A DNA stretch of 64,000 bases from Aquabacterium sp. OR-4 (GTDB lineage Bacteria; Pseudomonadota; Gammaproteobacteria; Burkholderiales; Burkholderiaceae_C). A model generated the notes under the pieces. It did not search any database, was not told the origin of the DNA, and was given only the letters and a program-made list of their open reading frames with translations. The position numbers and the translations under genes were made by a program. Location of the stretch: the NCBI RefSeq assembly GCF_025290835.2, contig NZ_JAOCQD020000003.1:372001-436000 (forward strand). Reading direction: 5' to 3'. Numbering within the stretch: position 1 is the stretch's first letter; each line of letters starts with the position of its first letter. Positions 8,816-17,290 of this stretch are shown piece after piece.

Positions 8816-9910
8816 TCAGCTGCTGTGGCGTTCGATCAGCCGGAAGCCGATGTCGACCACGCGCTCGGCCACCGCCCGGCCCTCGGCCCGCTCGATCAGA
8901 AAGCGGGCCGCCTGCACGCCGATGCCGGCGCCGTTGACGCTGACCGAGCTGATCGCCGGTGCCGCCTGGGCCGCCATCTCGAGGTCGCCAAAGCCCACCA
9001 CGGCCAGATCGTCCGGCACGGCGAGGCCCTGCATGCGGGCCTCGGTGAGCAGGCCCAGGGCCAGCAGGTCGGAGCTGCAGAACACCGCATCCACCGGCGG
9101 GCCGGCCATCCGGCCCCGCCCGCGGCGGGTGGCCGGCAGCGTGGTGGGCGCGTCGTGTTCAGCCATCAGCGCCGTCAGCGCGCCGCGCCCGGCCTGCAGC
9201 GTGGTGGGCGCCTTCACCACCACCGCGCGCACCGGCGGCAGGCCCAGGGCCTCGGCCGCCCGCGCAAAGGCCTGCGCACGCTGGGTGGCGCGTGGGTCGT
9301 CGCCCGACAAGGTGGCCAGGCGCCGCCGGCCGCGGCCGTGCAGGTAGCGCGCCACCGCCTCGCCCACCGCCTGGTGCGAGAAGCCCACCAGCATGTCCAG
9401 CGGCGTGGGCGTGAGATCCCAGGTCTCGACCACCGGAATGCCCGAGGCCAGCAGCCGCCGCCGGCTGGCATCGGAGTGCAGGATGCCGGTGAGCACGATG
9501 CCATCGGGCCGGCGGCCGATGATGGCCTCGAGCAGCGCATCCTCGCGCCGGCCCTCGTAGCCGGCCTGGCCCACCATCAGCTGGTAGCCGGCGGCGTCCA
9601 GCGTCTCGGTGAGGGCCTGGATGGTGTCGAGAAACACCGGCCCCGACACCGTGGGCACCACCAGCGCCACCAGCCGGCTGCGCGTGGAGGCCAGACCGCC
9701 GGCCAGGCGGTTGGGCACATAACCCGTGCGCGCCACGGCCTCGCTGACCTTCCTGAGCACCTCGGCCGACACCTGGGCGGGCGTGTTGAGCGCGCGCGAG
9801 GCGGTGATGGGCGCCACGCCGGCCAGGCGCGCCACGTCGTGCAGCGTGACCGCGCCGCTGCTGCGGCGCGATCGCTTGGCGGGGGGCGCGGCGTCGCTCA
9901 TGCCCCGCAT
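8816..9910 (-). CDS. LacI-family transcriptional regulator of the aldarate genes
   Basis: An N-terminal LacI helix-turn-helix (TLHDVARLAGVAPITASRALN, here read in two parts: TLHDVARLAGV and APITASRALN) is followed by the hinge and a type-1 periplasmic-binding-protein-like sensor domain with FCSSDLLALGLL and VGFGDLEMA. It is expected to repress the neighbouring dehydratase/receptor genes until a sugar acid or its product binds. Starts at 9910 and 9901 are both ATG and neither has a strong ribosome site. The gene lies on the same strand as, and upstream of, the genes it should control; it has its own operator-like site. Confidence 0.88.
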   Translation of the reverse strand: MRGMSDAAPPAKRSRRSSGAVTLHDVARLAGVAPITASRALNTPAQVSAEVLRKVSEAVARTGYVPNRLAGGLASTRSRLVALVVPTVSGPVFLDTIQALTETLDAAGYQLMVGQAGYEGRREDALLEAIIGRRPDGIVLTGILHSDASRRRLLASGIPVVETWDLTPTPLDMLVGFSHQAVGEAVARYLHGRGRRRLATLSGDDPRATQRAQAFARAAEALGLPPVRAVVVKAPTTLQAGRGALTALMAEHDAPTTLPATRRGRGRMAGPPVDAVFCSSDLLALGLLTEARMQGLAVPDDLAVVGFGDLEMAAQAAPAISSVSVNGAGIGVQAARFLIERAEGRAVAERVVDIGFRLIERHSS

Positions 9911-9919
9911 TCTAGGTTT

Positions 9920-9931
9920 GGCAGCGCTACC
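9920..9931. promoter_or_regulatory. Third LacI-type operator, autoregulatory
   Basis: GGCAGCGCTACC differs by one base from the twin GGTAGCGCTACC sites and lies 9 bases upstream of the regulator's first possible start codon, consistent with autorepression. Confidence 0.65.
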
Positions 9932-9960
9932 AGCCGCCGCTTGCCGCCGGTCTCAGCCGC

Positions 9961-12900
9961 TCAGCCGCCGGCCCACACGTCCAGCAGGTAGCGCTGCCCG
10001 CGCTGCAGGCCGGCCAGCCAGTCATCGGGCGCGCCGTGCTGGCGCGCCATGGCCTGCAGCGCGGCGCGCACCGCGGGCTCCATCTGCGCGCCGTCGCCGC
10101 ACACATACACGCGGGCATCGGCGTGCTGCAGCAGGGCCCACACGGCCTGCGCCTGCCGGGCCAGCAGGTGCTGCACGTACACCGGCTCGGGGCCCAGGCG
10201 CGAGTGGGCGTACAGCACCTGCAGCACGCCGAGATCGGCCCAGGCCTGCAGTTCGTCGGCATACAGCGCATCCACCTGCGGCTGCCGGCAGCCGAACAGC
10301 AGCAGCGCCGGCCCCAGCCGCGCGCCGGCGGCCTGCAGCGCCGCGCGCTGCTGCGCAAAGCCGCGAAACGGCGCGATGCCGCTGCCGGCGGCCACCATCA
10401 GCAGTGGCACGGCGGGGTCGTCGGGCAGCGTGAAGCCTGGCGCACCACGCTGCAGCCTGCCCCACCACCGCTCACCCGGCTGGGCCTGCTGCAACTGGCC
10501 CGAGCACACGCCGCGGTGGCGCTGGGCCGGATCGTGACGCGACGGCGCATCCACCACCGACACGGTGAGCGCCACGCGCTGCGCATCGACCACCGGCGAC
10601 GAGGCCACCGAGTACAGCCGCGGCGCCAAAGCCGGCCACAGCGGCAGCAGCGCGGCCAGCGGTGCCTCGCAGGCCGGCCAGCGCTCGAGCAGCTGCAGCA
10701 GGCTGGGGCGTGGTGCGTCGGGCGCGGCCTGCCAGGCGGCGGCCAGCGCGGCCATCTGCGCACCGGTGTGCGGGCAGCGGGTGTGGGCGGCCAGCAGCTG
10801 CAGCTGGCGGCGCGTGGCCGGCGCCTGCAGCTCCAGCGCCTCGGCCAGCAGCTGGTGCAGCGGCAGGGCCTGGCCGGCAGCGGCGCCCTGATCGGCATAG
10901 GGCAAGTGCGGCCACCGCCGCGCGCCGGGCGCCGGTGGAGCCAGCTGCAGCCGCGCATCGCCATCCAGGCCCAGGCGCTGCAGCACGCGCTGCACCAGCG
11001 CATCGGGGTTGCGCGGCATCAGCGCCAGGTGGTCGCCCACCTGCCAGGGCGCTGCGGCGCCGGGCGGCAGCGCAAACTCGATGTGGCGGGTGCTGCGCGC
11101 CGGGGGCTGGCCCTGTGCGCCGGGCTGCTGCAGCTCGCGGTTGACATGCAGGGTGAGCGGCAGCGCGCCGGGCAGGCGGCTGGCGGCCGGCGCGGCAGCC
11201 GCCGGCAGCCAGTGCAGCACCAGTGGATCGGGCAGCGGCGCGGTGGTGTGATCGGCGCCGGGCGCTGCGCCGGACCCCTCGCCGGACGCCTCGCCGGACA
11301 CCCCACCGCCACAGGCCGCCGCCACGGCCGGCCACAGCGCGGCGGCCCATGCCTGGAAGTCGGCCTCCAGATCTTCGCGCGCATCGCCCTCGCCGCGCGG
11401 CAGCAGGCGCTGTGCACCGCGGGCTGCCAGGGCCTCGTCGATCTGGCGCGGCACGGCCTGGTAGGTACTGGACCAGTCGCGGTTGCCGCAGCCGAACACG
11501 GCGTAGCGCAGGCCGGTCAGCGCATCGGCCGCGGCCGGCCGGGCCAGCGCGGCGCAGAAGGCGCGGGCGTTGTCGGGCGGCGTGCCGTTGTACGAGGCGC
11601 TCACCAGCAGCAACAGGCCGCCCTGGGCCAGCGTGCCGGGCAACGCGCTGGCGTGGGTGTCCAGCGGCGCCACCGTCACCGCCAGGCCACGCGCGCGGCC
11701 GGCATCGGCCAGCTGACCGGCGATGTCTTCGGCCGTGCCGCCGTTGGAGCCGTGCAGCACCAGCAGCGCCGTGCCCGCCGGGGCCACCGGGGCCACCGGG
11801 TGCACAGGCGCATGGGGTGCGACCGATGTCGCCCCGGCCGCCGCGGCGCCGGCGCCCATGGCACCGCCCGGCCCCAGCGCATCGGCGCGCACCACCGGCG
11901 CCACCACCGGCTGCACCGCCCGCCGCGCCCGCACGCGGATGCGCAGGCCCTCGGGCTTGATGGTCAAGGCCTCGCGGATGCGCAGCTGGTAGTGGCCCGG
12001 GTCGATCAGTTCGAAGCGCTGCAGGATCAGGCCCAGCACCAGCGTGGCCTCCTGCATCGCAAACTGGCGGCCGATGCAGGCCCGCTGGCCGTTGCCAAAG
12101 GGCTTCCAGGCATGGGCCGGGCGCGCGGCCTCGGCGGCGCGGGTGAAGCGGCCGGGGTCGAAGGCCTCTGGATCGGGGCCCCACACCGCGCGGTCGCGGT
12201 GCAGCGCCAGCGTGTTCAGGATCACCAGGCTGCGGCGCGGCACCGGGTAGGCCATGGCGCCGCCAATGGTGGTGTCGGCCCGCGCCTGCAGGCCGATGCC
12301 CGGCGCCGGCGGGTACAGGCGCAGCGTCTCCTTGAGCACCTGCTGCACATAGGGCAGCTGGTTGACCTGGGCGTGGTCGGGCCACGCGGCGGTGTCGGTG
12401 CCGAACACCTCGTCGACCTCGGCGCGGGCGCGGGCCAGCACCTCGGGGTGGCGCATCAGTTCCACCAGCGCAAAGCTCAGCAGGTTGCTGGTGGTCTCGT
12501 GGCCGGCGATCAGGAACTCGATGCACTCGTCGCGGATCTCGCGGTCGTCCAGGCGCTCGCCGCTGGCCTTGTCCTCGCCGGCCAGCATGTAGCTCAGCAG
12601 GTCGGGCATCTCGGCGAGCCCCAGGCCGCTGGCGCGGCGCTCGCGCACGATGGCTTCCACCATGCCGTGCATGTAGGCCACGTCGCGGTCCATCTGCGCC
12701 ATCTGGCGGCGCAGGCGCCAGTGCTCCAGCGGAATGCCGCGACGGCGCTGCACGGTCTCGAGCGAGCGGGTCAGCGCATCGACGAAAGGGTGGAAGCCCT
12801 CTCGGTAGAAGCTGTTGAAGCGGTAGCCAAAGCCGCACAGGCCGATGGTGTCGAGCGTCAGCGCGGTCATGTCGCGCACCACGTCGACCTCGTCGTCGGC

Positions 12901-13314
12901 GTTCAAGCGTGCCCACTTGGCCACCAGCTGCTGGGCGATGTCCAGCATCATCGGGTGGTAGCCGCGCATCGCCTTCTGCGTGAAGTTGGGCATCAGGATG
13001 CCGTGCGGCTTGGCCCAGGTGCGCTCCTTGGTGTCCGACGTGAACAGCCCGTGCGACAGCGGCCGCAGCCGGCGCAGCGTGCCGATGGTGCATTTGTCGA
13101 AGCGCGTGGTGTCGCACACCTCCTCGGCCAGCGCGGCGCTGGTCACCACCACCAGCTTGGTGCCGGGCATCTTGAGCCAGTAGATCGGGCCCAGCTGCTG
13201 CGCCAGCGCCTGCATGCTCTGCATCGGCCGGCTCGCGTCCAGCGACAGCAGGTTGCCCAGCAGCGGCAGCTGGGGCGGATGCGGGATCGGATGCAGCGGG
13301 TTGCGTGAAGACAT
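9961..13314 (-). CDS. Self-sufficient cytochrome P450/NADPH-P450 reductase, CYP102 (BM3) type
   Basis: One 1117-residue chain fuses a P450 and its reductase. Heme domain: I-helix AGHETTS at 270-276, ExxR at 329-332 (ETLR), heme-ligand loop FGNGQRACIG at 406-415 with C413. An Ala/Pro/Gly-rich linker (about 465-512) leads to a flavodoxin-like FMN domain (HGSNGGTAEDIA, about 521-532), then FAD/NADPH modules with RLYSVASS, GSGIAPFRG and VYVCGDGAQM. Such enzymes hydroxylate fatty acids or similar chains with NADPH. The phenylalanine equivalent to BM3 F87 is kept (F91), but the carboxylate anchors R47 and Y51 align with T52 and V56, so another substrate class is possible. A LysR gene is divergent. 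Confidence 0.93.
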   Translation of the reverse strand: MSSRNPLHPIPHPPQLPLLGNLLSLDASRPMQSMQALAQQLGPIYWLKMPGTKLVVVTSAALAEEVCDTTRFDKCTIGTLRRLRPLSHGLFTSDTKERTWAKPHGILMPNFTQKAMRGYHPMMLDIAQQLVAKWARLNADDEVDVVRDMTALTLDTIGLCGFGYRFNSFYREGFHPFVDALTRSLETVQRRRGIPLEHWRLRRQMAQMDRDVAYMHGMVEAIVRERRASGLGLAEMPDLLSYMLAGEDKASGERLDDREIRDECIEFLIAGHETTSNLLSFALVELMRHPEVLARARAEVDEVFGTDTAAWPDHAQVNQLPYVQQVLKETLRLYPPAPGIGLQARADTTIGGAMAYPVPRRSLVILNTLALHRDRAVWGPDPEAFDPGRFTRAAEAARPAHAWKPFGNGQRACIGRQFAMQEATLVLGLILQRFELIDPGHYQLRIREALTIKPEGLRIRVRARRAVQPVVAPVVRADALGPGGAMGAGAAAAGATSVAPHAPVHPVAPVAPAGTALLVLHGSNGGTAEDIAGQLADAGRARGLAVTVAPLDTHASALPGTLAQGGLLLLVSASYNGTPPDNARAFCAALARPAAADALTGLRYAVFGCGNRDWSSTYQAVPRQIDEALAARGAQRLLPRGEGDAREDLEADFQAWAAALWPAVAAACGGGVSGEASGEGSGAAPGADHTTAPLPDPLVLHWLPAAAAPAASRLPGALPLTLHVNRELQQPGAQGQPPARSTRHIEFALPPGAAAPWQVGDHLALMPRNPDALVQRVLQRLGLDGDARLQLAPPAPGARRWPHLPYADQGAAAGQALPLHQLLAEALELQAPATRRQLQLLAAHTRCPHTGAQMAALAAAWQAAPDAPRPSLLQLLERWPACEAPLAALLPLWPALAPRLYSVASSPVVDAQRVALTVSVVDAPSRHDPAQRHRGVCSGQLQQAQPGERWWGRLQRGAPGFTLPDDPAVPLLMVAAGSGIAPFRGFAQQRAALQAAGARLGPALLLFGCRQPQVDALYADELQAWADLGVLQVLYAHSRLGPEPVYVQHLLARQAQAVWALLQHADARVYVCGDGAQMEPAVRAALQAMARQHGAPDDWLAGLQRGQRYLLDVWAGG

Positions 13315-13389
13315 GCGCGGGCCAGGCCAGCCAGAGGGGGCGACCGGCCATTGTGGGCCGCCGCGCCTGCGCTGCCCACTGAAGCCTGG

Positions 13390-13405
13390 TCATGCCCGGC
13401 CATGA
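13390..13405. promoter_or_regulatory. Candidate LysR-type binding site
   Basis: TCATGCCCGGCCATGA is a palindrome with five-base arms and includes a T-N11-A spacing (13393-13405). It lies in the 165-bp gap between the divergent P450 and LysR genes, where an LTTR normally binds. Confidence 0.4.
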
Positions 13406-13479
13406 GCCACGCGCATGACCCAAGGGCAATCCCTCAGAGCGGCGCCAGGCTGGCGGGCACGACACTGTCGCCCTGCCCC

Positions 13480-14385
13480 ATGAACACCACGCATGACACC
13501 AGCGCCCTGCAGCGCCTGGACCTGAACCTGTTCCGCGTCTTCGAGGCGGTGTGGACCGAGCGCAATCTCACCCGCGCCGCCGAGCTGCTGTGCGTGAGCC
13601 AGCCGGCCGTGAGCCACGCGCTGGCCCGGCTGCGCCGCCAGCTCGACGACCCGTTGTTCGTGCGCGAGGGCAATGGCGTGCGCCCCACCGCCCTGGCCAC
13701 CCAGCTGTGGCCCGAGGTGCAGCAGGCGCTGCAGCTGCTGCGCCAGGCACTGCGGCGCTCGCAGCATTTCGAGCCGGTGCGCGACGTGGGCGAGCTCACG
13801 CTGGCCATCAACGACGAGGGCGAGCCGCTGGTGCTGCCGCCGCTGCTGGCCCAGGTGGCGCGCAGCGCCCCGCAGGCCGTGGTGCACAGCGTGCGCCTGG
13901 GCCGCAAGACCTTGCGCAGCGATCTGGCCAGCGGCCGCATCGACTGCGCCATCGACATCGCCCAGCCCACGGCCCACGATGTGCTGCACCGGCCACTGAC
14001 CCGCGAGACCTATGTGCTGCTGAGCCACCTGCCCCAGCCGCCCAGCGAGGCCCAGTACCGCAGCGCCCGCCATGTGCAGGTGAGCACGCTGCGCACCGGC
14101 CGCGCGGTGGAAGACCTGGCCCTGGCCCAGGTCGGCCTGCAGCGCCAGATCGGCGCGCGCTGCCAGCGCTACGACAGCGCCGCCCGCCTGGTGATGCAGG
14201 CCGGCCTGCTGCTGACCCTGCCCCACCGCCTGGCCCTGCCGCTGGCCACCGAGCTGGGTGCCCATCTGCACCCGCTGCCCATCGCCCTGCCCGCAGTGGA
14301 GATGCACCTGTACTGGCACCAGCAGCGCGACGCCGATCCGCTGAACGCCTGGTTGCGCGAGTGCATCGTGGCGGCGGCGCGCTGA
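13480..14385 (+). CDS. LysR-family transcriptional regulator
   Basis: A 301-residue LTTR. The winged helix-turn-helix is near the N-terminus (FEAVWTERNLTRAAELLCVSQ, broken here as FEAVWTERN and LTRAAELLCVSQPAVSHAL), followed by LRRQLDDPLFVREGNGVRPT and an effector-binding domain. The ATG at 13480 is chosen because it puts the DNA-binding domain about 10 residues in, as is normal; a longer frame from 13351 has no domain. It is divergent from the P450 fusion and is the natural candidate to control it. The effector is unknown. Confidence 0.88.
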   Translation: MNTTHDTSALQRLDLNLFRVFEAVWTERNLTRAAELLCVSQPAVSHALARLRRQLDDPLFVREGNGVRPTALATQLWPEVQQALQLLRQALRRSQHFEPVRDVGELTLAINDEGEPLVLPPLLAQVARSAPQAVVHSVRLGRKTLRSDLASGRIDCAIDIAQPTAHDVLHRPLTRETYVLLSHLPQPPSEAQYRSARHVQVSTLRTGRAVEDLALAQVGLQRQIGARCQRYDSAARLVMQAGLLLTLPHRLALPLATELGAHLHPLPIALPAVEMHLYWHQQRDADPLNAWLRECIVAAAR

Positions 14386-14436
14386 GGGCGGCCCCGGCCC
14401 CGCGTCAGCGCTAGCCGCAGCCGCAGGGCGCTGTGC

Positions 14437-15231
14437 TCACCGCCCCGTCCAAACCGGCCTGCGCTTTTCGTTGAACGACGCCAGGCCTTCCTTCGCATCC
14501 TCGGTCTGCGCCACCAGCGTGATCTGGCCTTCCATGTAGGCGATGGCCTGTTCGAAGCCCATGGCTTCGATGGCCGCTTCGGCGTACTTGCCGCGGCGGA
14601 TGGCGGTGGGGCTCTTGTCGACCAGGCGGGCCAGCAGCCAGTCGACCCTGGCATCCAGTTCGGCCGCGGGCACCGCATGGTTCAGCAGGCCGTTGGCGCG
14701 CGCCTCGGCGGCGCTGAAGGGCTCGCCGGTCAGGCACCACTCGCGCAGGATGCGCGGCGCCACCAGGCGCTTCATCAGCGTCAGCACCTGCATCGGGTAC
14801 AGGCCCACCTTCACCTCGGGCAGGCCGAACAGCGCATGGTCGGCGGCCACGGCCAGGTCGGCCATGCACAGCAGGCCCATGCCGCCGGCCATGCAGGTGC
14901 CGTTGATGCGCGCCACGATGGGCAGCGTGGCGGCGTGGGCCTCGCGCAGCAGGTTGGCGTAGTCGCTGTCGGGGCGCGCGAAGTCGAAGACGAAGCCCTG
15001 GCCGGGCTGCAGGTCGCCACCGGCGCAAAAGGCCTTGTCGCCCGCGCCGGTGATGACGATGGCGCGCACCGCCCCATCCTTCTCAGCCTGAGCCTGCGCC
15101 TGGCGGATGCCGGCGCGCAGGCCCTCGATCACGCTGGCGCGCAGCGCGTTGCGCTTGTCGGGGCGGTTGATGGTGAGCCACAGCGCCTGGCCGCGGGTCT
15201 CGATCAGCACATCGCTCGGGTTCTCGCTCAT
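14437..15231 (-). CDS. atuE: Enoyl-CoA hydratase/isomerase, likely isohexenylglutaconyl-CoA hydratase (AtuE type)
   Basis: A 264-residue crotonase-fold protein with NRPDKRNALR, the oxyanion-hole loop KAFCAGGDL, and GMGLLCMADLAVAADHALFGLPEVKVGLYP, which carries the second oxyanion segment and the usual acidic residue. It is the last gene of a minus-strand run with a biotin-dependent carboxylase pair and an acyl-CoA dehydrogenase. Next to a geranyl-CoA-type carboxylase it would hydrate the 3-methylglutaconyl-like product in acyclic terpene (citronellol/geraniol) breakdown. Methylglutaconyl-CoA hydratase of leucine catabolism is the main alternative; the nearby AtuA-type gene favours the terpene reading. 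Confidence 0.7.
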   Translation of the reverse strand: MSENPSDVLIETRGQALWLTINRPDKRNALRASVIEGLRAGIRQAQAQAEKDGAVRAIVITGAGDKAFCAGGDLQPGQGFVFDFARPDSDYANLLREAHAATLPIVARINGTCMAGGMGLLCMADLAVAADHALFGLPEVKVGLYPMQVLTLMKRLVAPRILREWCLTGEPFSAAEARANGLLNHAVPAAELDARVDWLLARLVDKSPTAIRRGKYAEAAIEAMGFEQAIAYMEGQITLVAQTEDAKEGLASFNEKRRPVWTGR

Positions 15232-15250
15232 GGCGCGTGGCTCCTGCGGA

Positions 15251-17260
15251 TCAAGCGGCTGGGGCGGCTTGGGCGGCTTGGGGGGGCGTGGCGGCCTCGG
15301 CCGTCACCTCGATCACCACGCGCTGCGCGGCCACCTGCTCACCCACGCCCACGGCCAGCAGCGTGATGCGACCGGCCACCGGGGCCACGTGCACATGTTC
15401 CATCTTCATGGCCTCCAGCGTCAGCAGCGGCTGGCCGGCCTGCACGCTGTCGCCTTCGGTCACCAGCACGGCCACCACGCGGCCGTTCATCGAGGCGCGC
15501 ACCTTGCCATCACCCCCCGCCCCGCCCTGGCGCTGGGCCACCGCGCGGGTGTGGTCGGCCACGTCATACGGCTGGCCGCGAAAGTGCATCAGCAGGCGTG
15601 CGCCGTCGCGGTGATAGGCCACCGCCTCCACCACGCCGTCGAGTGACACGCGCAGCCGGTGCGGGGCGCTGTCCACCCGCTGCAGCGCGCGTTCGGTGCC
15701 GTCGATCTGGGCGGTGAACTCGTTGGGGCCCAGCTGGGTGAGTGCCGCGGCATGCGTGGCCCCACCCAGGCTGTAGCGCAGGCCCAGCGGCAGCGTGTGC
15801 GTGAGGCGGCGCTCGCTGTGGCGGCGCGTGCCGTCGTGCGCGGTTTCGGCCAGCAGCAGCGCGGCCACGGCCGCGGCATCGCGCAGCGTGGCGGGCTCAG
15901 TGCGCAGCAGTTCGGCCTGGTGGCTGCCGATGAAGGCGGTGGTGGCGCCGCCCGCCGCAAACACCGGGTGCGCCAGGCAGCGCGCCAGAAACACCTGGTT
16001 GGTGGTGACGCCCAGTGCCACCAGATCGTGCAGGCCGTTGATCAGCCGGCGGCGCGCTTCATCCCGCGTGCGGCCGTGGGCCACCAGCTTGGCGATCATC
16101 GAGTCGTAGAACGGTGGCACCTCCACGCCCGACACCAGCGCATGCTCCACGCGCAGCGCCTCGGGCGCATGCCACAGCGCCATGTGCCCGCTTTGCGGCA
16201 TGAAGCCGGCATCCACATCCTCGGCACACAGCCGCACCTCGATGGCATGGCCTGAGAAGCGCACATCGGCCTGGGTGAGCGGCAGCGGCTCGCCGGCAGC
16301 CACGCGCAGCTGCAGTTCCACCAGATCGAGCCCGGTGATGGCCTCGGTGACCGGGTGCTCCACCTGCAGCCGGGTGTTCATCTCCATGAAGAAGAAGTTG
16401 CCGTCGCGGTCGAGCAGAAACTCCAGCGTGCCGGCGCCCTCGTAGGCGATGGCTTTCACGGCCTTCACCGCCACCTCGCCCATGCGCGCACGCAGCCCGG
16501 CGTTCACGGCCGGGCTGGGGGCTTCTTCCACCACCTTCTGGTGGCGGCGCTGCACCGAGCAATCACGCTCGCCCAGGTGGATGGCCTGGCCATGGCGGTC
16601 GGCAAAGATCTGGATCTCGATGTGGCGCGGCTCGAGGATGGCGCGCTCCAGGATCACCTCGGGGTCGCCGAAGGCGTTTTGCGCCTCGCTCTGCGCGCTG
16701 GCCAGCGCGGCGGCAAAGTCGGCCGCGCTGCTCACCAGGCGCATGCCGCGGCCGCCACCGCCGGCCGTGGCCTTGATCATCACCGGATAGCCGATGCGGC
16801 CGGCCTCGGCGGCCAGGCGCTCGGGGCTCTGGTCTTCACCCTGATAGCCGGGGATGCAGGGCACACCGGCATCCATCATCAGCTGCTTGGCGCCGGCCTT
16901 GTGGCCCATGGCGCGGATGGCATCGGGCGAGGGGCCGATGAACCTCAGGCCGGCGTCGCGGCAGGCCTGTGCGAAACCTTCGTTCTCGGCCAGGAAGCCG
17001 TAGCCGGGGTGCACGGCATCGGCGCCGGTGCGCTGGGCGGCTTCAATGATCGCCTCGATGCGCAGATAGCTCTGGCGCGGCAGTGGCGCGCCGATGCACA
17101 CCGCCTGGTCGGCCTCGCGCACATGGCGGCTGTGGGCGTCGGCGGTGGAATACACCGCCACCGTGCGATAGCCCAGCGCCCGCGCGCTGCGGATCACGCG
17201 CAGCGCGATCTCGCCGCGGTTGGCGATCAGGATCTTGTGGAAGGGCGTGGCGGTGGTCAT
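15251..17260 (-). CDS. atuF: Biotin-containing alpha subunit of an acyl-CoA carboxylase, geranyl-CoA type (AtuF-like)
   Basis: A 669-residue protein with biotin carboxylase domains first (KILIANRGEIALRVIR, ATP-grasp loop KATAGGGGRGMR, HLGERDCSVQRRHQKVVEEAPSP, EMNTRLQVEH) and a C-terminal biotinyl domain where biotin attaches at K619 in EAMKMEH. With the beta subunit encoded three genes away it carboxylates a beta-methyl enoyl-CoA. Methylcrotonyl-CoA carboxylase has the same architecture and similar size; assignment to geranyl-CoA carboxylase rests on the AtuA, AtuC and AtuD neighbours. It overlaps nothing and lies 19 bp before the hydratase gene, so they are probably co-transcribed. Confidence 0.82.
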   Translation of the reverse strand: MTTATPFHKILIANRGEIALRVIRSARALGYRTVAVYSTADAHSRHVREADQAVCIGAPLPRQSYLRIEAIIEAAQRTGADAVHPGYGFLAENEGFAQACRDAGLRFIGPSPDAIRAMGHKAGAKQLMMDAGVPCIPGYQGEDQSPERLAAEAGRIGYPVMIKATAGGGGRGMRLVSSAADFAAALASAQSEAQNAFGDPEVILERAILEPRHIEIQIFADRHGQAIHLGERDCSVQRRHQKVVEEAPSPAVNAGLRARMGEVAVKAVKAIAYEGAGTLEFLLDRDGNFFFMEMNTRLQVEHPVTEAITGLDLVELQLRVAAGEPLPLTQADVRFSGHAIEVRLCAEDVDAGFMPQSGHMALWHAPEALRVEHALVSGVEVPPFYDSMIAKLVAHGRTRDEARRRLINGLHDLVALGVTTNQVFLARCLAHPVFAAGGATTAFIGSHQAELLRTEPATLRDAAAVAALLLAETAHDGTRRHSERRLTHTLPLGLRYSLGGATHAAALTQLGPNEFTAQIDGTERALQRVDSAPHRLRVSLDGVVEAVAYHRDGARLLMHFRGQPYDVADHTRAVAQRQGGAGGDGKVRASMNGRVVAVLVTEGDSVQAGQPLLTLEAMKMEHVHVAPVAGRITLLAVGVGEQVAAQRVVIEVTAEAATPPQAAQAAPAA

Positions 17261-17290
17261 GGGCGGTCTCGTCGTCTTGGCGCGGGCGGT

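Noticed and set aside
10036..13308. Plus-strand open frame of 1090 codons opposite the P450 fusion
   Set aside because: Antisense shadow caused by high GC; no recognisable motifs, while the minus strand carries complete P450 and reductase motifs.
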